Shown one piece after another: positions 47,278 to 56,121 of a stretch of 64,000 nt of DNA; within the stretch, counting starts at the first letter, position 1; each line of letters begins with the position of its first letter. The notes beneath the pieces were generated by a model that worked only from the letters and a program-made list of their open reading frames with translations, was not told the origin of the DNA and ran no database searches. The stretch is taken from the NCBI RefSeq assembly GCF_031582905.1, contig NZ_CP133990.1, positions 2,852,001 through 2,916,000 on the forward strand. Direction: 5' to 3'. Both the position numbers and the translations under genes were made by a program. This stretch comes from Pengzhenrongella sp031582905 (lineage in GTDB: Bacteria > Actinomycetota > Actinomycetes > Actinomycetales > Cellulomonadaceae).

Positions 47278-47805
47278 TCAGGCCTCTTCGTCGGAGTCGT
47301 CGTCGGTGGTGACCCGCGAGAGCTCGACCTCGACGAGCCCGCGGGCCACGTCGGCGAGCGGCACGCGGGTCGGGTCGCCCGTGGTGTCGCGTCCGTTCGC
47401 CGGGTCCACCGGGCCCAGCACGAGGGTGTCGCCCTCGACGGCCAGCAGACGGCCGAACGCGGAAGAGCCGTCCACCATCGCCAGGCGGACGAGGCGGGTC
47501 CGGGCGCGCTTGAAGTGCCGAGGCTCGGTCAGCGGACGGGAGGTGCCGGGCGTGGACACCTCGAGGGTGTACTCCCCGGCCACCGCGTCGGTGTCGTCGA
47601 GCGCGGTGCCGACGTCGCGGGAGACGTCGGCCAGGGTGTCCAGGTCGAGGCTCCCGACGGCGTCCTCGTCCAGGTCGATGACCAGCCGGACGACCGAACG
47701 CTTGCCGGCCCGGGCCACGGCCACGTCCTCGAGCACGAGCCCGGCGGTCGCCACCACCGGCTCGGCGGCGTCCCGGACCCGCTGCGTACTGGCTGGCGCC
47801 ACCAT
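47278..47805 (-). CDS. rimP: Ribosome maturation factor RimP
   Basis: A 175-residue 30S assembly factor and first gene of the rimP-nusA-ylxR-infB operon. It contains VVATAGLVLEDVAVARAGKR, VVRLVIDLDEDAVGSLDLD, YTLEVSTPGTSRPL and a C-terminal acidic tail. ATG at 47805 has a GGGAG ribosome binding site. Its predicted leader of about 70 bases carries a hairpin. Confidence 0.93.
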   Translation of the reverse strand: MVAPASTQRVRDAAEPVVATAGLVLEDVAVARAGKRSVVRLVIDLDEDAVGSLDLDTLADVSRDVGTALDDTDAVAGEYTLEVSTPGTSRPLTEPRHFKRARTRLVRLAMVDGSSAFGRLLAVEGDTLVLGPVDPANGRDTTGDPTRVPLADVARGLVEVELSRVTTDDDSDEEA

Positions 47806-47837
47806 CGTTCACTCCCGTCGTCCCCGTGCAGACACCG

Positions 47838-47876
47838 CACAACACCGCGGTGCGGGTTCGACCCTGTGGTGTTGTG
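47838..47876 (-). promoter_or_regulatory. Leader hairpin of the rimP operon
   Basis: Nine-base arms CACAACACC (47838-47846) and GGTGTTGTG (47868-47876) enclose a 21-base loop that itself contains GGGTTCGACCC. It begins about where transcription from the TAGGCT element would start, so it would form the 5' end of the mRNA. Confidence 0.5.
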
Positions 47877-47883
47877 GGGCCCC

Positions 47884-47889
47884 AGCCTA
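47884..47889 (-). promoter_or_regulatory. -10 element of the rimP-nusA-infB operon
   Basis: TAGGCT on the minus strand, about 80 bases before the rimP ATG. The implied start of transcription is near 47877. Confidence 0.4.
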
Positions 47890-47931
47890 TCGAGGTCGGG
47901 CGGGGGCGGACGCATGGCAGGATCACCCGCG

Positions 47932-49025
47932 ATGAGCCAGCCCCGGACCGCCGTCGCCCGACCCGCCCGGCCGTCCGCCGCGCTCGGGCTGGTGCTCGTG
48001 ATCGTGCTCACGCTCGTGGCCGGGTGCGGCGTGCGCCTCGAGACGCCCCCGCCCGCCGCGCCGTCACCGGACGCCCAGGAGTCCGCGCGGCAGCGGGCGT
48101 CCGCGGACGCCGTCGCGCTGGAGGTCCTCGCAGGCCCCGCGGACGCACCGCCGGACCCGGCGGCCGACCCGCTCGGCGCGGCGCGCGCCGCCGTCGCCGC
48201 CGACGCCCGGGTCCACCTGGACGCCCTGGGCGGGCTCTACCACCCGGACCCCGCGACGACGCCGCCGGCCGACGGCGACGACACCCGCACGACCACAGGG
48301 ACGAGCACACGGACGGACACGGGCACGGCCGCCGACGCCACGGGTGCCTCGCCGACGCCGGGCACCGCCGCTGCGCCCGTGCCGGAGCCGGCGCCCGCCG
48401 CGCCGGAGGTGCTCGCCAGCGCGCTCACCGAGGCGGCGGCCACCGCACGCGCCGACGCCGACGCCGTGGCCGACGGCCCGTTGGCCCGCCTGCTCGCGTC
48501 GATCGCGGTCAACCGGCTCCTCGCCGCCGACCGGCTCGCGGACGCATCGGGTCTGGCTGCTCCCCGGTCCCGCCGGTGCTCGTCCCGGACGCCGCACCCG
48601 AGGGCGTGGCGGGCGCGGACCTGTCGGCACTGGTCGCGAGCGAGGACGCCGCGGGGTACGCGCTGGAGGTCGTGGCCGCCCAGCACCGGGACGACCTCCG
48701 CCGGCGCGCGGGCGACCGCGCCGTGACGCACCGGTCGCGGGCCGAGTCGTGGGCCCGCGCCGCCGGTGTCGCGGGGACCGGGCTCGATCCCCGGCGGGTC
48801 GCCTACACCCTGCCCTCCGGGCTGGGTGACCCGGCGGGTGCCGCCGCCGCCGTCGCGGGCCTGGAGACGTCCCTCGCCGCGCACTACGCCGGCCTCGTGG
48901 CGTCCGCTCCCGCCGGGGGCAGGGCGGCCCTGGTCGATGCCGTCGCGGAGACCACCGCCGAGGCGGTGGCCTGGGGTGCGGCTCTGCCCGCCCTGCCGGG
49001 GATGCCGGAGCAGGACGCCGGCTGA
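47932..49025 (+). CDS. DUF4439 lipoprotein (one frameshift)
   Basis: A 364-residue exported lipoprotein. The signal peptide ALGLVLVIVLTLVAGC has a clear lipobox (LVAGC). A long Thr/Asp/Pro-rich linker follows, then a C-terminal alpha-helical DUF4439-like domain with SLAAHYAGLVASAPAGGRAA and AEAVAWGAALPALPG, resembling ferritin-like bundles. One base is missing near 48560. ATG at 47932 has no ribosome binding site; CAGGAT lies eight bases upstream. It is divergent from rimP and convergent with proS. Function unknown. Confidence 0.8.
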
Positions 49026-49091
49026 GGACGGCACGGCCGCGCGGGCCTGCACGGCCGCCCGCCGGGGCGACCGTACGGACCCGCGGGACGG

Positions 49092-50916
49092 TCAGGCCTT
49101 GGCGAGCAGCGCGTCGACGAGCTCGGCGACGCGGTCCGCAGCCGCGTCCACCGGGACCTGCTCGGCCCCGATGCCGGCCTGGCCGGCGCGTCGCGGACGG
49201 ACCTCGACGACGCCCTCGGCGAGCCCGCGCCCCACGACGACGAGCAGGGGCACACCGAGCAGCTCGGCGTCGGCGAACTTGACCCCGGGCGAGACCTTGG
49301 GGCGGTCGTCGTAAAGCACCTCCACCCCGCGCCCGGCCAGGGTCGTGGCGATCGACTCCGCGGCGGCGAACACCGCCGGGTCCTTGCCGGTCGCCACGAC
49401 GTGCACGTGTGCGGGCGCGACGGGGCCGGCCAGGCGAGGCCGGCGTCGTCGTGGTTGGCCTCGGCGAGCGCCGCGAGCACCCGGCTGACCCCGATGCCGT
49501 AGGAGCCCATCGTGACCACGACGGACTTGCCGTTGCGGTCCAGCACGGTCAGGCCCAGCGCCTGGGCGTACTTGCGCCCCAGCGCGAAGATGTGGCCGAT
49601 CTCCATGCCGCGCGCGAGCTCCAGCGGGCCGGAGCCGTCGGGCGCGGGATCGCCCGCACGGACCTCGGCGGCCTCGATCGTGTTGTCGGCGCCGTCCTGG
49701 CCGGCGGCGACGAAGTCACGCCCGGCGACGAGGTCGAACACGTGCCGACCCGGGGCGTCGGCGCCGGTGATCCACCGGGTGCCGGCGACGACCCGCGGGT
49801 CGAGCAGGTACCGGACGCCGAGCGGGGCGCCGTCCGCGTCCACCCCGCGGTTGGCGCCGAGCACACCGGGTCCGATGTACCCCTTGACCAGCTCGGGGTG
49901 CCGGGCGAAGTCCGCCTCCGTGGCGGTCTCCACCTCGGCGGGTGCGACGCCCGCCTCGAGCCGCTTGAGGTCGACCTCGCGGTCGCCGGGGAGCCCCACG
50001 ACGAGCAGCTCCCGCTCGCCGGTCGGGCTCACCAGGGCGAGCACGACGTTCTTCAGGGTGTCGGCGGCGGTCCATGGCCGGTCGGGGCGGGGAAGCGCTC
50101 GTTGGCGACCGCGACGAGGGTCCCGATCGTGGGGGTGTCCGGGGTGTCCTCGACGTGCGCCGCGGGCGCGTCGTGGAACGGGACCGCGGGCGGCACGACG
50201 GTGGTGACGGCCTCGACGTTCGCGGCGTAGCCACCGGGTGACCGGACGAAGGTGTCCTCCCCGATCGGGGTCGGGTTGAGGAACTCCTCGCTGCGCGAGC
50301 CGCCCATCGCCCCGGACGTCGCCGCGACGATGACGTACTCGAGCCCGAGCCGGTCGAAGATGCGCTGGTAGGCGGCGCGCTGCGCGGCGTACGACGCCTC
50401 CAGGCCGTCGTCGTCGACGTCGAAGGAGTACGCGTCCTTCATGACGAACTCACGTCCGCGGATGAGCCCGGCCCGCGGGCGCGCCTCGTCGCGGTACTTG
50501 GTCTGGATCTGGAACAGCGCGAGCGGCAGGTCCTTGTACGAGGAGTACAGGTCCTTGACGAGCAGCGTGAACATCTCCTCGTGCGTCGGCGCGAGCAGGA
50601 GGTCGGCACCCTTGCGGTCCTGGAGGCGGAACAGGTTGGGGCCGTACTCGGTCCACCGCCCGCTCGCCTCGTACGGCTCCCGGGGCAGCAGCGCCGGGAA
50701 GTGCACCTCCTGCACGCCGGCCGCCTCCATCTCCTCCCGGACGACGGCCTCGACCTTGCGCAGCACGCGCAGCCCGAGCGGGAGCCAGGTGTAGATGCCG
50801 GGGGCGGCGCGCCGGATGTACCCGGCCCGCACGAGCAGCCGGTGGCTCGCCACCTCGGCGTCCGCCGGGTCCTCTCGCAGGGTCCGCACGAACAGGGACG
50901 ACATCCGCAGCAGCAT
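49092..50916 (-). CDS. proS: Prolyl-tRNA synthetase (two frameshifts)
   Basis: A class II aminoacyl-tRNA synthetase of the bacterial ProS type. Motif 1 lies in RRAAPGIYTWLPLGLRVLRK, motif 2 in QTKYRDEARPRAGLIRGREF and motif 3 in GSYGIGVSRVLAAL. A YbaK-like editing insertion follows motif 2, and the anticodon-binding domain is at the C-terminus (VHVVATGKDPAVFAAAESIA). Bases are missing near 50088 and 49424 in C- and G-runs; restored length is 608 residues. ATG at 50916 follows TAGGCT by seven bases. Confidence 0.91.
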
Positions 50917-50923
50917 GCGCGCC

Positions 50924-50929
50924 AGCCTA
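50924..50929 (-). promoter_or_regulatory. -10 element of proS, leaderless
   Basis: TAGGCT on the minus strand, seven bases before ATG 50916. Confidence 0.6.
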
Positions 50930-50958
50930 GTGGCCGCCCCGGCACCCCTCGGTCGGGG

Positions 50959-50986
50959 TGGACAACGGCCCGCGGTGCGCCACGAT
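50959..50986 (+). promoter_or_regulatory. Promoter of Fpg/Nei glycosylase gene, leaderless
   Basis: -35 TGGACA (50959-50964) and -10 CACGAT (50981-50986) with a 16-base spacer; the -10 ends six bases before ATG 50993. Confidence 0.6.
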
Positions 50987-50992
50987 GAGCGC

Positions 50993-51892
50993 ATGCCCGA
51001 GCTGCCCGAGGTCGAAGCCCTCGTCCGGTTCCTGCGCGACCGCACCACCGGTGTGGCGATCGCCGGGGTCGAGGTGGGCGCGATCAGCGCGCTGAAGACC
51101 TTCGCGCCCGCGCCGGCCGACCTCGCCGGGCGCACCGTGACCGACGTCGTGCGCCGCGGCAAGTGGCTCGACGTCACCACGGAGCCCACCACGCCTGGCG
51201 ACGGCGGCGGGCTCCACCTCGTCCTCCACCTCGCCCGGGCCGGGTGGCTGCGCTGGTTCGACCGGGTGCCGGCCACCGCCGTCCGTCCTGGCAGGTCCCC
51301 GATCGCGCTGCGGGTGCGCCTCGCGGACGGCGCCGGCTTCGACCTCACCGAGGCCGGGACGCGCAAGCGCCTCGCGGTGCACGTCGTCACCGACCCGGGG
51401 TCGATCCCCGCGGTCGCGACGCTCGGGGTGGAGCCGCTGTCGGACGAGTTCACCGCGGAGCGGTTCGCCGCGCTGCTCGCGTCCCGCAACAAGCAGGTCA
51501 AGGGCGTGCTCCGCGACCAGGGGACGATCGCGGGGATCGGCAACGCCTACTCCGACGAGATCCTGCACGCGGCCCGCACGAGCCCGTTCGCGCTGACGCG
51601 GTCCTTCGACACCGTGGCGGCCGGGGTGCTGCACGCTGCGATCCTGCGGGTGCTGCGCGAGGCGGTCGAGGCCGCGGCGGGCAAGCCCGCGGCCGAGCTC
51701 AAGGACGCCAAGCGACGCGGCATGCGGGTCCACGGCCGCACCGGGCTGCCGTGCCCCGGGTGGGACGGCGTCCCGTGCGGCGACACCGTCCACGAGGTGT
51801 CCTTCGCGGACTCGTCCCTGCAGTACTGCCCGACGTGTCAGACCGGCGGGCAGCCGCTCGCCGACCGCCGGCTGTCCCGGCTGCTGCGCTGA
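50993..51892 (+). CDS. Fpg/Nei family DNA glycosylase
   Basis: A second Fpg/Nei-type base-excision enzyme, 299 residues. It starts MPELPEVEAL (catalytic Pro2, Glu3). It contains EVGAISALKTF, typical of a distinct actinobacterial clade. The H2TH element is KGVLRDQGTIAGIGNAYSDE. A C-terminal zinc finger has CPGWDGVPCG and YCPTCQ. Whether it removes oxidised purines like true Fpg is uncertain because this clade diverges from characterised MutM. It is divergent from proS and convergent with the next gene. Confidence 0.9.
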   Translation: MPELPEVEALVRFLRDRTTGVAIAGVEVGAISALKTFAPAPADLAGRTVTDVVRRGKWLDVTTEPTTPGDGGGLHLVLHLARAGWLRWFDRVPATAVRPGRSPIALRVRLADGAGFDLTEAGTRKRLAVHVVTDPGSIPAVATLGVEPLSDEFTAERFAALLASRNKQVKGVLRDQGTIAGIGNAYSDEILHAARTSPFALTRSFDTVAAGVLHAAILRVLREAVEAAAGKPAAELKDAKRRGMRVHGRTGLPCPGWDGVPCGDTVHEVSFADSSLQYCPTCQTGGQPLADRRLSRLLR

Positions 51893-51905
51893 GTGCCGGC
51901 CGCGG

Positions 51906-51962
51906 CCGACGCCGCCCGAGCAGGCGCCCCTCGGAGCAGGCGCCCCTCGGTGCCGGCGTCGG
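51906..51962. repeat. Inverted repeat enclosing a direct repeat between convergent genes
   Basis: Eight-base arms CCGACGCC (51906-51913) and GGCGTCGG (51955-51962) bracket two copies of GAGCAGGCGCCCCTCGG. It fills the gap between the Fpg/Nei and GNAT genes and might terminate both. Confidence 0.45.
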
Positions 51963-52850
51963 TCAGAACAGGACGGTCGCGTACGTGCCCACCTGGCGGA
52001 ACCCGACCCGGCGGTAGGCCGCGAGCGCGCGCACGTTGTAGTCGTTGACGTACAAGGAGACCGTGGGGGCCACGTCGCGACGGGTCAGCTCGACGACCGC
52101 CGCCATGCCGGACTCCGAGAGCCCGCGCCCGCGGTGCCCGGGCTCGACCCAGACGCCCTGGACCTGGGCGACCCCACCGGCGACGGCGCCGAGCTCGGCC
52201 TTGAACTCGACCTGCGCACCCAGGCGGCCCTTGCCGAGCCGCACGAAGGACCGGCCCTCGGCGATGAGGGTCCGGACGCGCTGCTCGTACGGACCGTGCG
52301 GGCCGGACGCCGGGGAGTAGCCCACCTCCTCGGCGAACATCTCGATGCAGGCGGGCAGCACGACGGGGTACTCCTCGGGCACCGACCGGCGCACGACGGC
52401 GTCGGGCTTGACCAGCGGGTCGTGGTCGATGACCAGCGACGGCTGGTTGGCCCGGACCTCGCGCGGGGCGGGCCACCGGTCGCGCAGCCGCTCCCACAGC
52501 CCGAGGGCGGCGTCCGCCTGCCCGACGATCGACGAGGACCGTCGGCCCTGCTCGTGCGCCATCCGGGCGAAGGCGTCCAGGGCGCGGGGGTCGCCGTCGG
52601 GCACCACCGGGACGACGTTGGCGCCGGCCCAGCAGACGGCGTTGAGCTCACCCTCGCGCTCGTAGCCCCACAGCTGGCCACCCGCGGGTCCCAGCCCGGT
52701 CCGGGCGGCCACGGCGATGCGGCTGGCGGCGAGGACGGAGTCGACGGGCACGCGTGCGCACACGGCCATGGCGGCCTCGATGTCGGCGTCCTGGAGCAGG
52801 CGACCGTCGGCCGCTCTGCCGCTCAGGGTCGCGCCGTGCCAGCGTCCCAT
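51963..52850 (-). CDS. DUF4081 domain GNAT N-acetyltransferase
   Basis: A 295-residue two-part protein. The N-terminal DUF4081 half includes ALDAFARMAHEQGRRSSSIVG and REVRANQPSLVIDHDPLV. The C-terminal GNAT half has VQGVWVEPGHRGRGLSESGM (acetyl-CoA loop) and VSLYVNDYNVRALAAYRRVG. Substrate unknown. ATG at 52850 has CACAAT six bases upstream and no ribosome binding site, so I prefer it to the longer frame. It follows ispG in the same direction as in related actinobacteria. Confidence 0.87.
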   Translation of the reverse strand: MGRWHGATLSGRAADGRLLQDADIEAAMAVCARVPVDSVLAASRIAVAARTGLGPAGGQLWGYEREGELNAVCWAGANVVPVVPDGDPRALDAFARMAHEQGRRSSSIVGQADAALGLWERLRDRWPAPREVRANQPSLVIDHDPLVKPDAVVRRSVPEEYPVVLPACIEMFAEEVGYSPASGPHGPYEQRVRTLIAEGRSFVRLGKGRLGAQVEFKAELGAVAGGVAQVQGVWVEPGHRGRGLSESGMAAVVELTRRDVAPTVSLYVNDYNVRALAAYRRVGFRQVGTYATVLF

Positions 52851-52856
52851 GGGTGA

Positions 52857-52862
52857 ATTGTG
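52857..52862 (-). promoter_or_regulatory. -10 element of DUF4081-GNAT gene, leaderless
   Basis: CACAAT on the minus strand, six bases before ATG 52850. Confidence 0.45.
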
Positions 52863-52942
52863 CACCACCGTCCGGATGGTCGCGCGGCGCATCGCCGTCC
52901 GGTGCGGACGGGTCCCTCCGGGACCCGTCCGCAGGGGCGGTG

Positions 52943-54095
52943 TCAGCCGACGGTGACGACCGGGGCGCCGTCCGCGGTGCGCTCCATTCCGTCGGCGATG
53001 CGCATGGCCTCCTCGATGAGGGTCTCGACGATCTGCGACTCGGGGACCGTCTTGACGACCTGCCCCTTGACGAAGATCTGCCCCTTGCCGTTGCCGGACG
53101 CGACGCCGAGGTCGGCCTCGCGCGCCTCCCCGGACCGTTGACGACGCAGCCCATGACGGCCACGCGCAGCGGGACCTCGAGGCCCTCCAGGCCGGCGGTG
53201 ACCTTCTCGGCGAGCGTGTAGACGTCGACCTGCGCGCGCCCGCACGAGGGGCAGGACACGATCTCCAGCTTGCGGGGTCGCAGGTTCAGCGACTGCAGGA
53301 TCTGGATGCCGACCTTGACCTCCTCGACCGGCGGCGCGGACAGCGAGACCCGGATGGTGTCCCCGATGCCCTTGCTCAGCAGCGCGCCGAACGCGGTCGC
53401 CGACTTGATCGTCCCCTGGAACGCCGGGCCCGCCTCGGTGACCCCGAGGTGCAGCGGCCAGTCCCCGGCCTCGGACAGCAGCTCGTAGGCGCGGACCATG
53501 ATGACCGGGTCGTTGTGCTTGACCGAGATCTTGAAGTCGTGGAAGCCGTGCTCCTCGAACAGCGACGCCTCCCAGACCGCGGACTCGACGAGCGCCTCGG
53601 GCGTCGCCTTGCCGTACTTCGCCAGCAGGCGGGGGTCGAGCGAACCGGCGTTGACGCCGATGCGGATGGAGACGCCCGCGTCGGACGCCGCGCGGGCGAT
53701 CTCCTTGACCTGGTCGTCGAACTTGCGGATGTTGCCCGGGTTCACGCGGACCGCGGCGCAGCCGGCGTCGATCGCGGCGAACACGTACTTGGGCTGGAAG
53801 TGGATGTCGGCGATCACCGGGATCTGCGACTTGCGCGCGATGACTGGCAGCGCGTCGGCGTCGTCCTGCGTCGGGACCGCGACCCGCACGATGTCGCAGC
53901 CGGACGCGGTCAGCTCGGCGATCTGCTGCAGCGTCGCGTTGATGTCGGTGGTCTGCGTGGTGCACATCGACTGCACGCTCACCGGGGCACCGCCGCCGAC
54001 GGCGACCTTGCCGACCTGGATCTGGCGGGTGGGACGGCGGGGGCCAGCACGGGGGGCGGCGCCTCCGGCATGCCAAGGCTGATCGGGATGCTCAC
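52943..54095 (-). CDS. ispG: (E)-4-hydroxy-3-methylbut-2-enyl-diphosphate synthase (two frameshifts)
   Basis: A [4Fe-4S] enzyme making HMBPP in the MEP isoprenoid pathway; dxr of the same pathway is 2 kb upstream. Landmarks are VSVQSMCTTQTTDINATLQQ, VIADIHFQPKYVFAAID, VRVNPGNI, SCPSCGRAQ and VMGCVVNGPGEAREAD with the cluster cysteines. Bases are missing near 54038 (C-run) and 53133 (CCGGGCGAGG to CCGGGGAGG); restored length is 384 residues, normal for the family. GTG at 54095 follows GATACT by six bases. Confidence 0.92.
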
Positions 54096-54101
54096 GCTCC
54101 C

Positions 54102-54107
54102 AGTATC
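54102..54107 (-). promoter_or_regulatory. -10 element of ispG, leaderless
   Basis: GATACT on the minus strand, six bases before GTG 54095. Confidence 0.45.
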
Positions 54108-54142
54108 GCCCCGGACGGCGCCCGCACCGCCCGCGGGGGGCT

Positions 54143-54158
54143 GTGATACGTGTTTCAC
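54143..54158. promoter_or_regulatory. Imperfect palindrome upstream of ispG
   Basis: GTGATACGTGTTTCAC matches its reverse complement at 12 of 16 positions and lies about 45 bases upstream of the predicted ispG transcription start. Possible regulator site, unassigned. Confidence 0.35.
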
Positions 54159-54248
54159 CCGCGTTCCCTCACGCGACGTCCACATCGTGCAGCGGCCGGT
54201 CCCCCGCTCGCGGAGCGGCCCAGCAGGCCCGCGCGGCAGGGCCGCGGA

Positions 54249-55565
54249 TCAACCCGGGAGGGTCACCGGGCGGACCAGGTCGGCGTACACGAGCAACGCC
54301 CCGAGCCCGAGGAAGACGACCACCATCCCCAGGGTGAGGGGGTCATCCGGGCGATGTCGACCGGCCGTGGCCGGGGCAGCCCCCGGACGCGCGCCACCTG
54401 CCGACGGGCCCCCTCGTACAGCGCCCCCGCGATGTGCCCCCCGTCGAGCGGCAGGATCGGGATGAGGTTGAACACGAACAGGGCGATGTTGAGCGACGCG
54501 ATGAGCTGCAGCAGCAGGATGACCTCGGCGGTGAGCCCGAAGACCCCCTCCTCCGCCGCGGTGACCTCGCCGGCGACCCGGCTGATGCCGACCACGCCGA
54601 TGACGCCGTCCGGGTCACGGGGTGCGGTGCCGAAGGCGGCCTCGGCGACATCGGCGATGCGGCTGGGCAGGTTGACCACCACGCCGACGGTGCGCACGAC
54701 GTACGTGCCGAGCAGCGTCGGCACCTCGGTCAGCGGCTGACGCACGAGCGTCGGCGTGGGACCGACACCCAGGAAGCCGACCGGCTCGGTGGTGACCTCG
54801 CCGTCCGCGTCGAGCACCGGGCCGTCGTCGGGCCCGATCACCGGCCGCTCGGTGACCAGAGGCGTGACCGTGAGGGTCAGGGGCTCGCCGTCGCGCTGCA
54901 CGACGAGGGCGACCGGGTCCGCGCCCGTGTCGCGGATGGCGTCCTGGAGCGACTCCCAGGAGGCGACCGGCTCACCGCGGAAGGCGACGAGCTCGTCCCC
55001 CACCCGCACGCCCGCGGCCGCCGCCGGTGCGACGGGGTCGTCCGGGCCGCACTCGCGGGCCTCGGAGGCGGCGGGCACGACGCAGTCCGACACCGAGCCC
55101 ACCGTCGTGCTCCAGCCGGGCACCCCGATGCCGACCATCACGACCGCGAGCAGCACCGCGGCGATGACGAGGTTCATCACCGGGCCGCCGAGCATGACGA
55201 CGAGCTTCTTCGGCGTGGACAGCCGGTAGAACGCGCGGTGGTCCTCCCCGGGTGGATCTCCAGCGCGCTCTGCTCGCGCGCGTCCTGGATCATCCGGCCC
55301 AGCCAGCCACGCACCGGCGGGTTGCCGACCGCGTCCGGCGGGGGTACATCCCGACCAGGCGCACGAAGCCGCCCAGCGGGATGGCCTTGATCCCGTACTC
55401 GGTCTCCCCGCGGGTGCGCGACCACAGGGTCGGGCCGAACCCGACCATGTACTGGCTGACCCGCACGCCGAACCGCTTGGCGGGGACCATGTGACCGACC
55501 TCGTGCAGCGCGATCGAGACGAGGATCCCGACCACCATGACGAGCACACCGACGCCGTACTCCAT
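54249..55565 (-). CDS. rseP: Site-2 protease family zinc metallopeptidase RseP/Rip1 (three frameshifts)
   Basis: An intramembrane M50 protease that releases regulators such as anti-sigma factors. It has the HEVGH zinc motif in helix 1 (LVSIALHEVGHMVPAKRFG), YMVGFGPTLWSR, a PDZ region (AGVRVGDELVAFRGEPVASW) and the LDG motif in the last helices (LIPILPLDGGHIAGAL). Bases are missing near 55337, 55246 (CCGGGCGAGG to CCGGGGAGG) and 54340; restored length is 439 residues ending before 54249. ATG at 55565 has a GGAG site. Order dxr-rseP-ispG is conserved in actinobacteria. Confidence 0.9.
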
Positions 55566-55688
55566 ACCGCTCCGTCCCCCGGGCGCGTCGCGGCAGAGGC
55601 CGGCCGCGCGTCGGGGCCCATTGTGCCCCGCCGACCTGGGTGCGTCGGCAGCCGTGCGGGCGATCCGCAGCAGGCCGGCACGCGGCGG

Positions 55689-56068
55689 TCAGCCCGGCAG
55701 CGGCGACCCGACCCGGACGAGGTTGCCGCTGGGGTCCATCAGGGCGAACTCCCGCATCCCGTACGCGGTGTCGGCCGGCTCGGTCAGCCTGCTGCCGGTC
55801 GCCGGGTCGGTCCCCGGTGGCACGACGTCGCGCCACGCGGCGTGGACGGCGTCCGCGTCGTCGACGGAGGCGAAGCACATCCCGGCGGTGGTGAGCGGGT
55901 CGACGTCGGGCGACGCCACGACGTGCAGCACCAGCCCGCCGCGCCGCAGGATGAGTAGTCCCACTCCTCGGGCTCGGCGCCCACGTTCTCGAACCCGAGC
56001 GCCCCGTAGAAGCGCAGCGTCTCGCGCAGGTCACGGCTGGGCAGGATCGGCACGGTCAGCTCGGCCAT
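55689..56068 (-). CDS. VOC superfamily (glyoxalase/bleomycin-resistance-like) protein (one frameshift)
   Basis: A 126-residue vicinal-oxygen-chelate domain protein. The first beta-alpha-beta unit is VPILPSRDLRETLRFYGALG, and the second contains FALMDPSGNLVRVGSPL. It resembles small bleomycin-binding or glyoxalase-type proteins; substrate unknown. A C is missing near 55954 (TACCTC to TACTC). ATG at 56068 follows TACCGT by six bases. It is inserted between dxr and rseP, which are more often adjacent. Confidence 0.82.
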
Positions 56069-56074
56069 CGTCCG

Positions 56075-56080
56075 ACGGTA
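56075..56080 (-). promoter_or_regulatory. -10 element of VOC gene, leaderless
   Basis: TACCGT on the minus strand, six bases before ATG 56068. Confidence 0.45.
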
Positions 56081-56121
56081 GACCCGCCGGTCCGCCGCGC
56101 GACAGGGCCGACCGACGCGCG

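Noticed and set aside
47850..47866. tRNA T-arm-like GGGTTCGACCC between rimP and the DUF4439 gene
   Set aside because: The five-base T-stem does not pair in the required register and no acceptor, D- or anticodon arm can be built around it. It is better explained as part of the leader hairpin.
48884..51543. Separate genes for the three pieces of proS
   Set aside because: The pieces are consecutive parts of one ProS and join by adding one base at each of two C/G runs.
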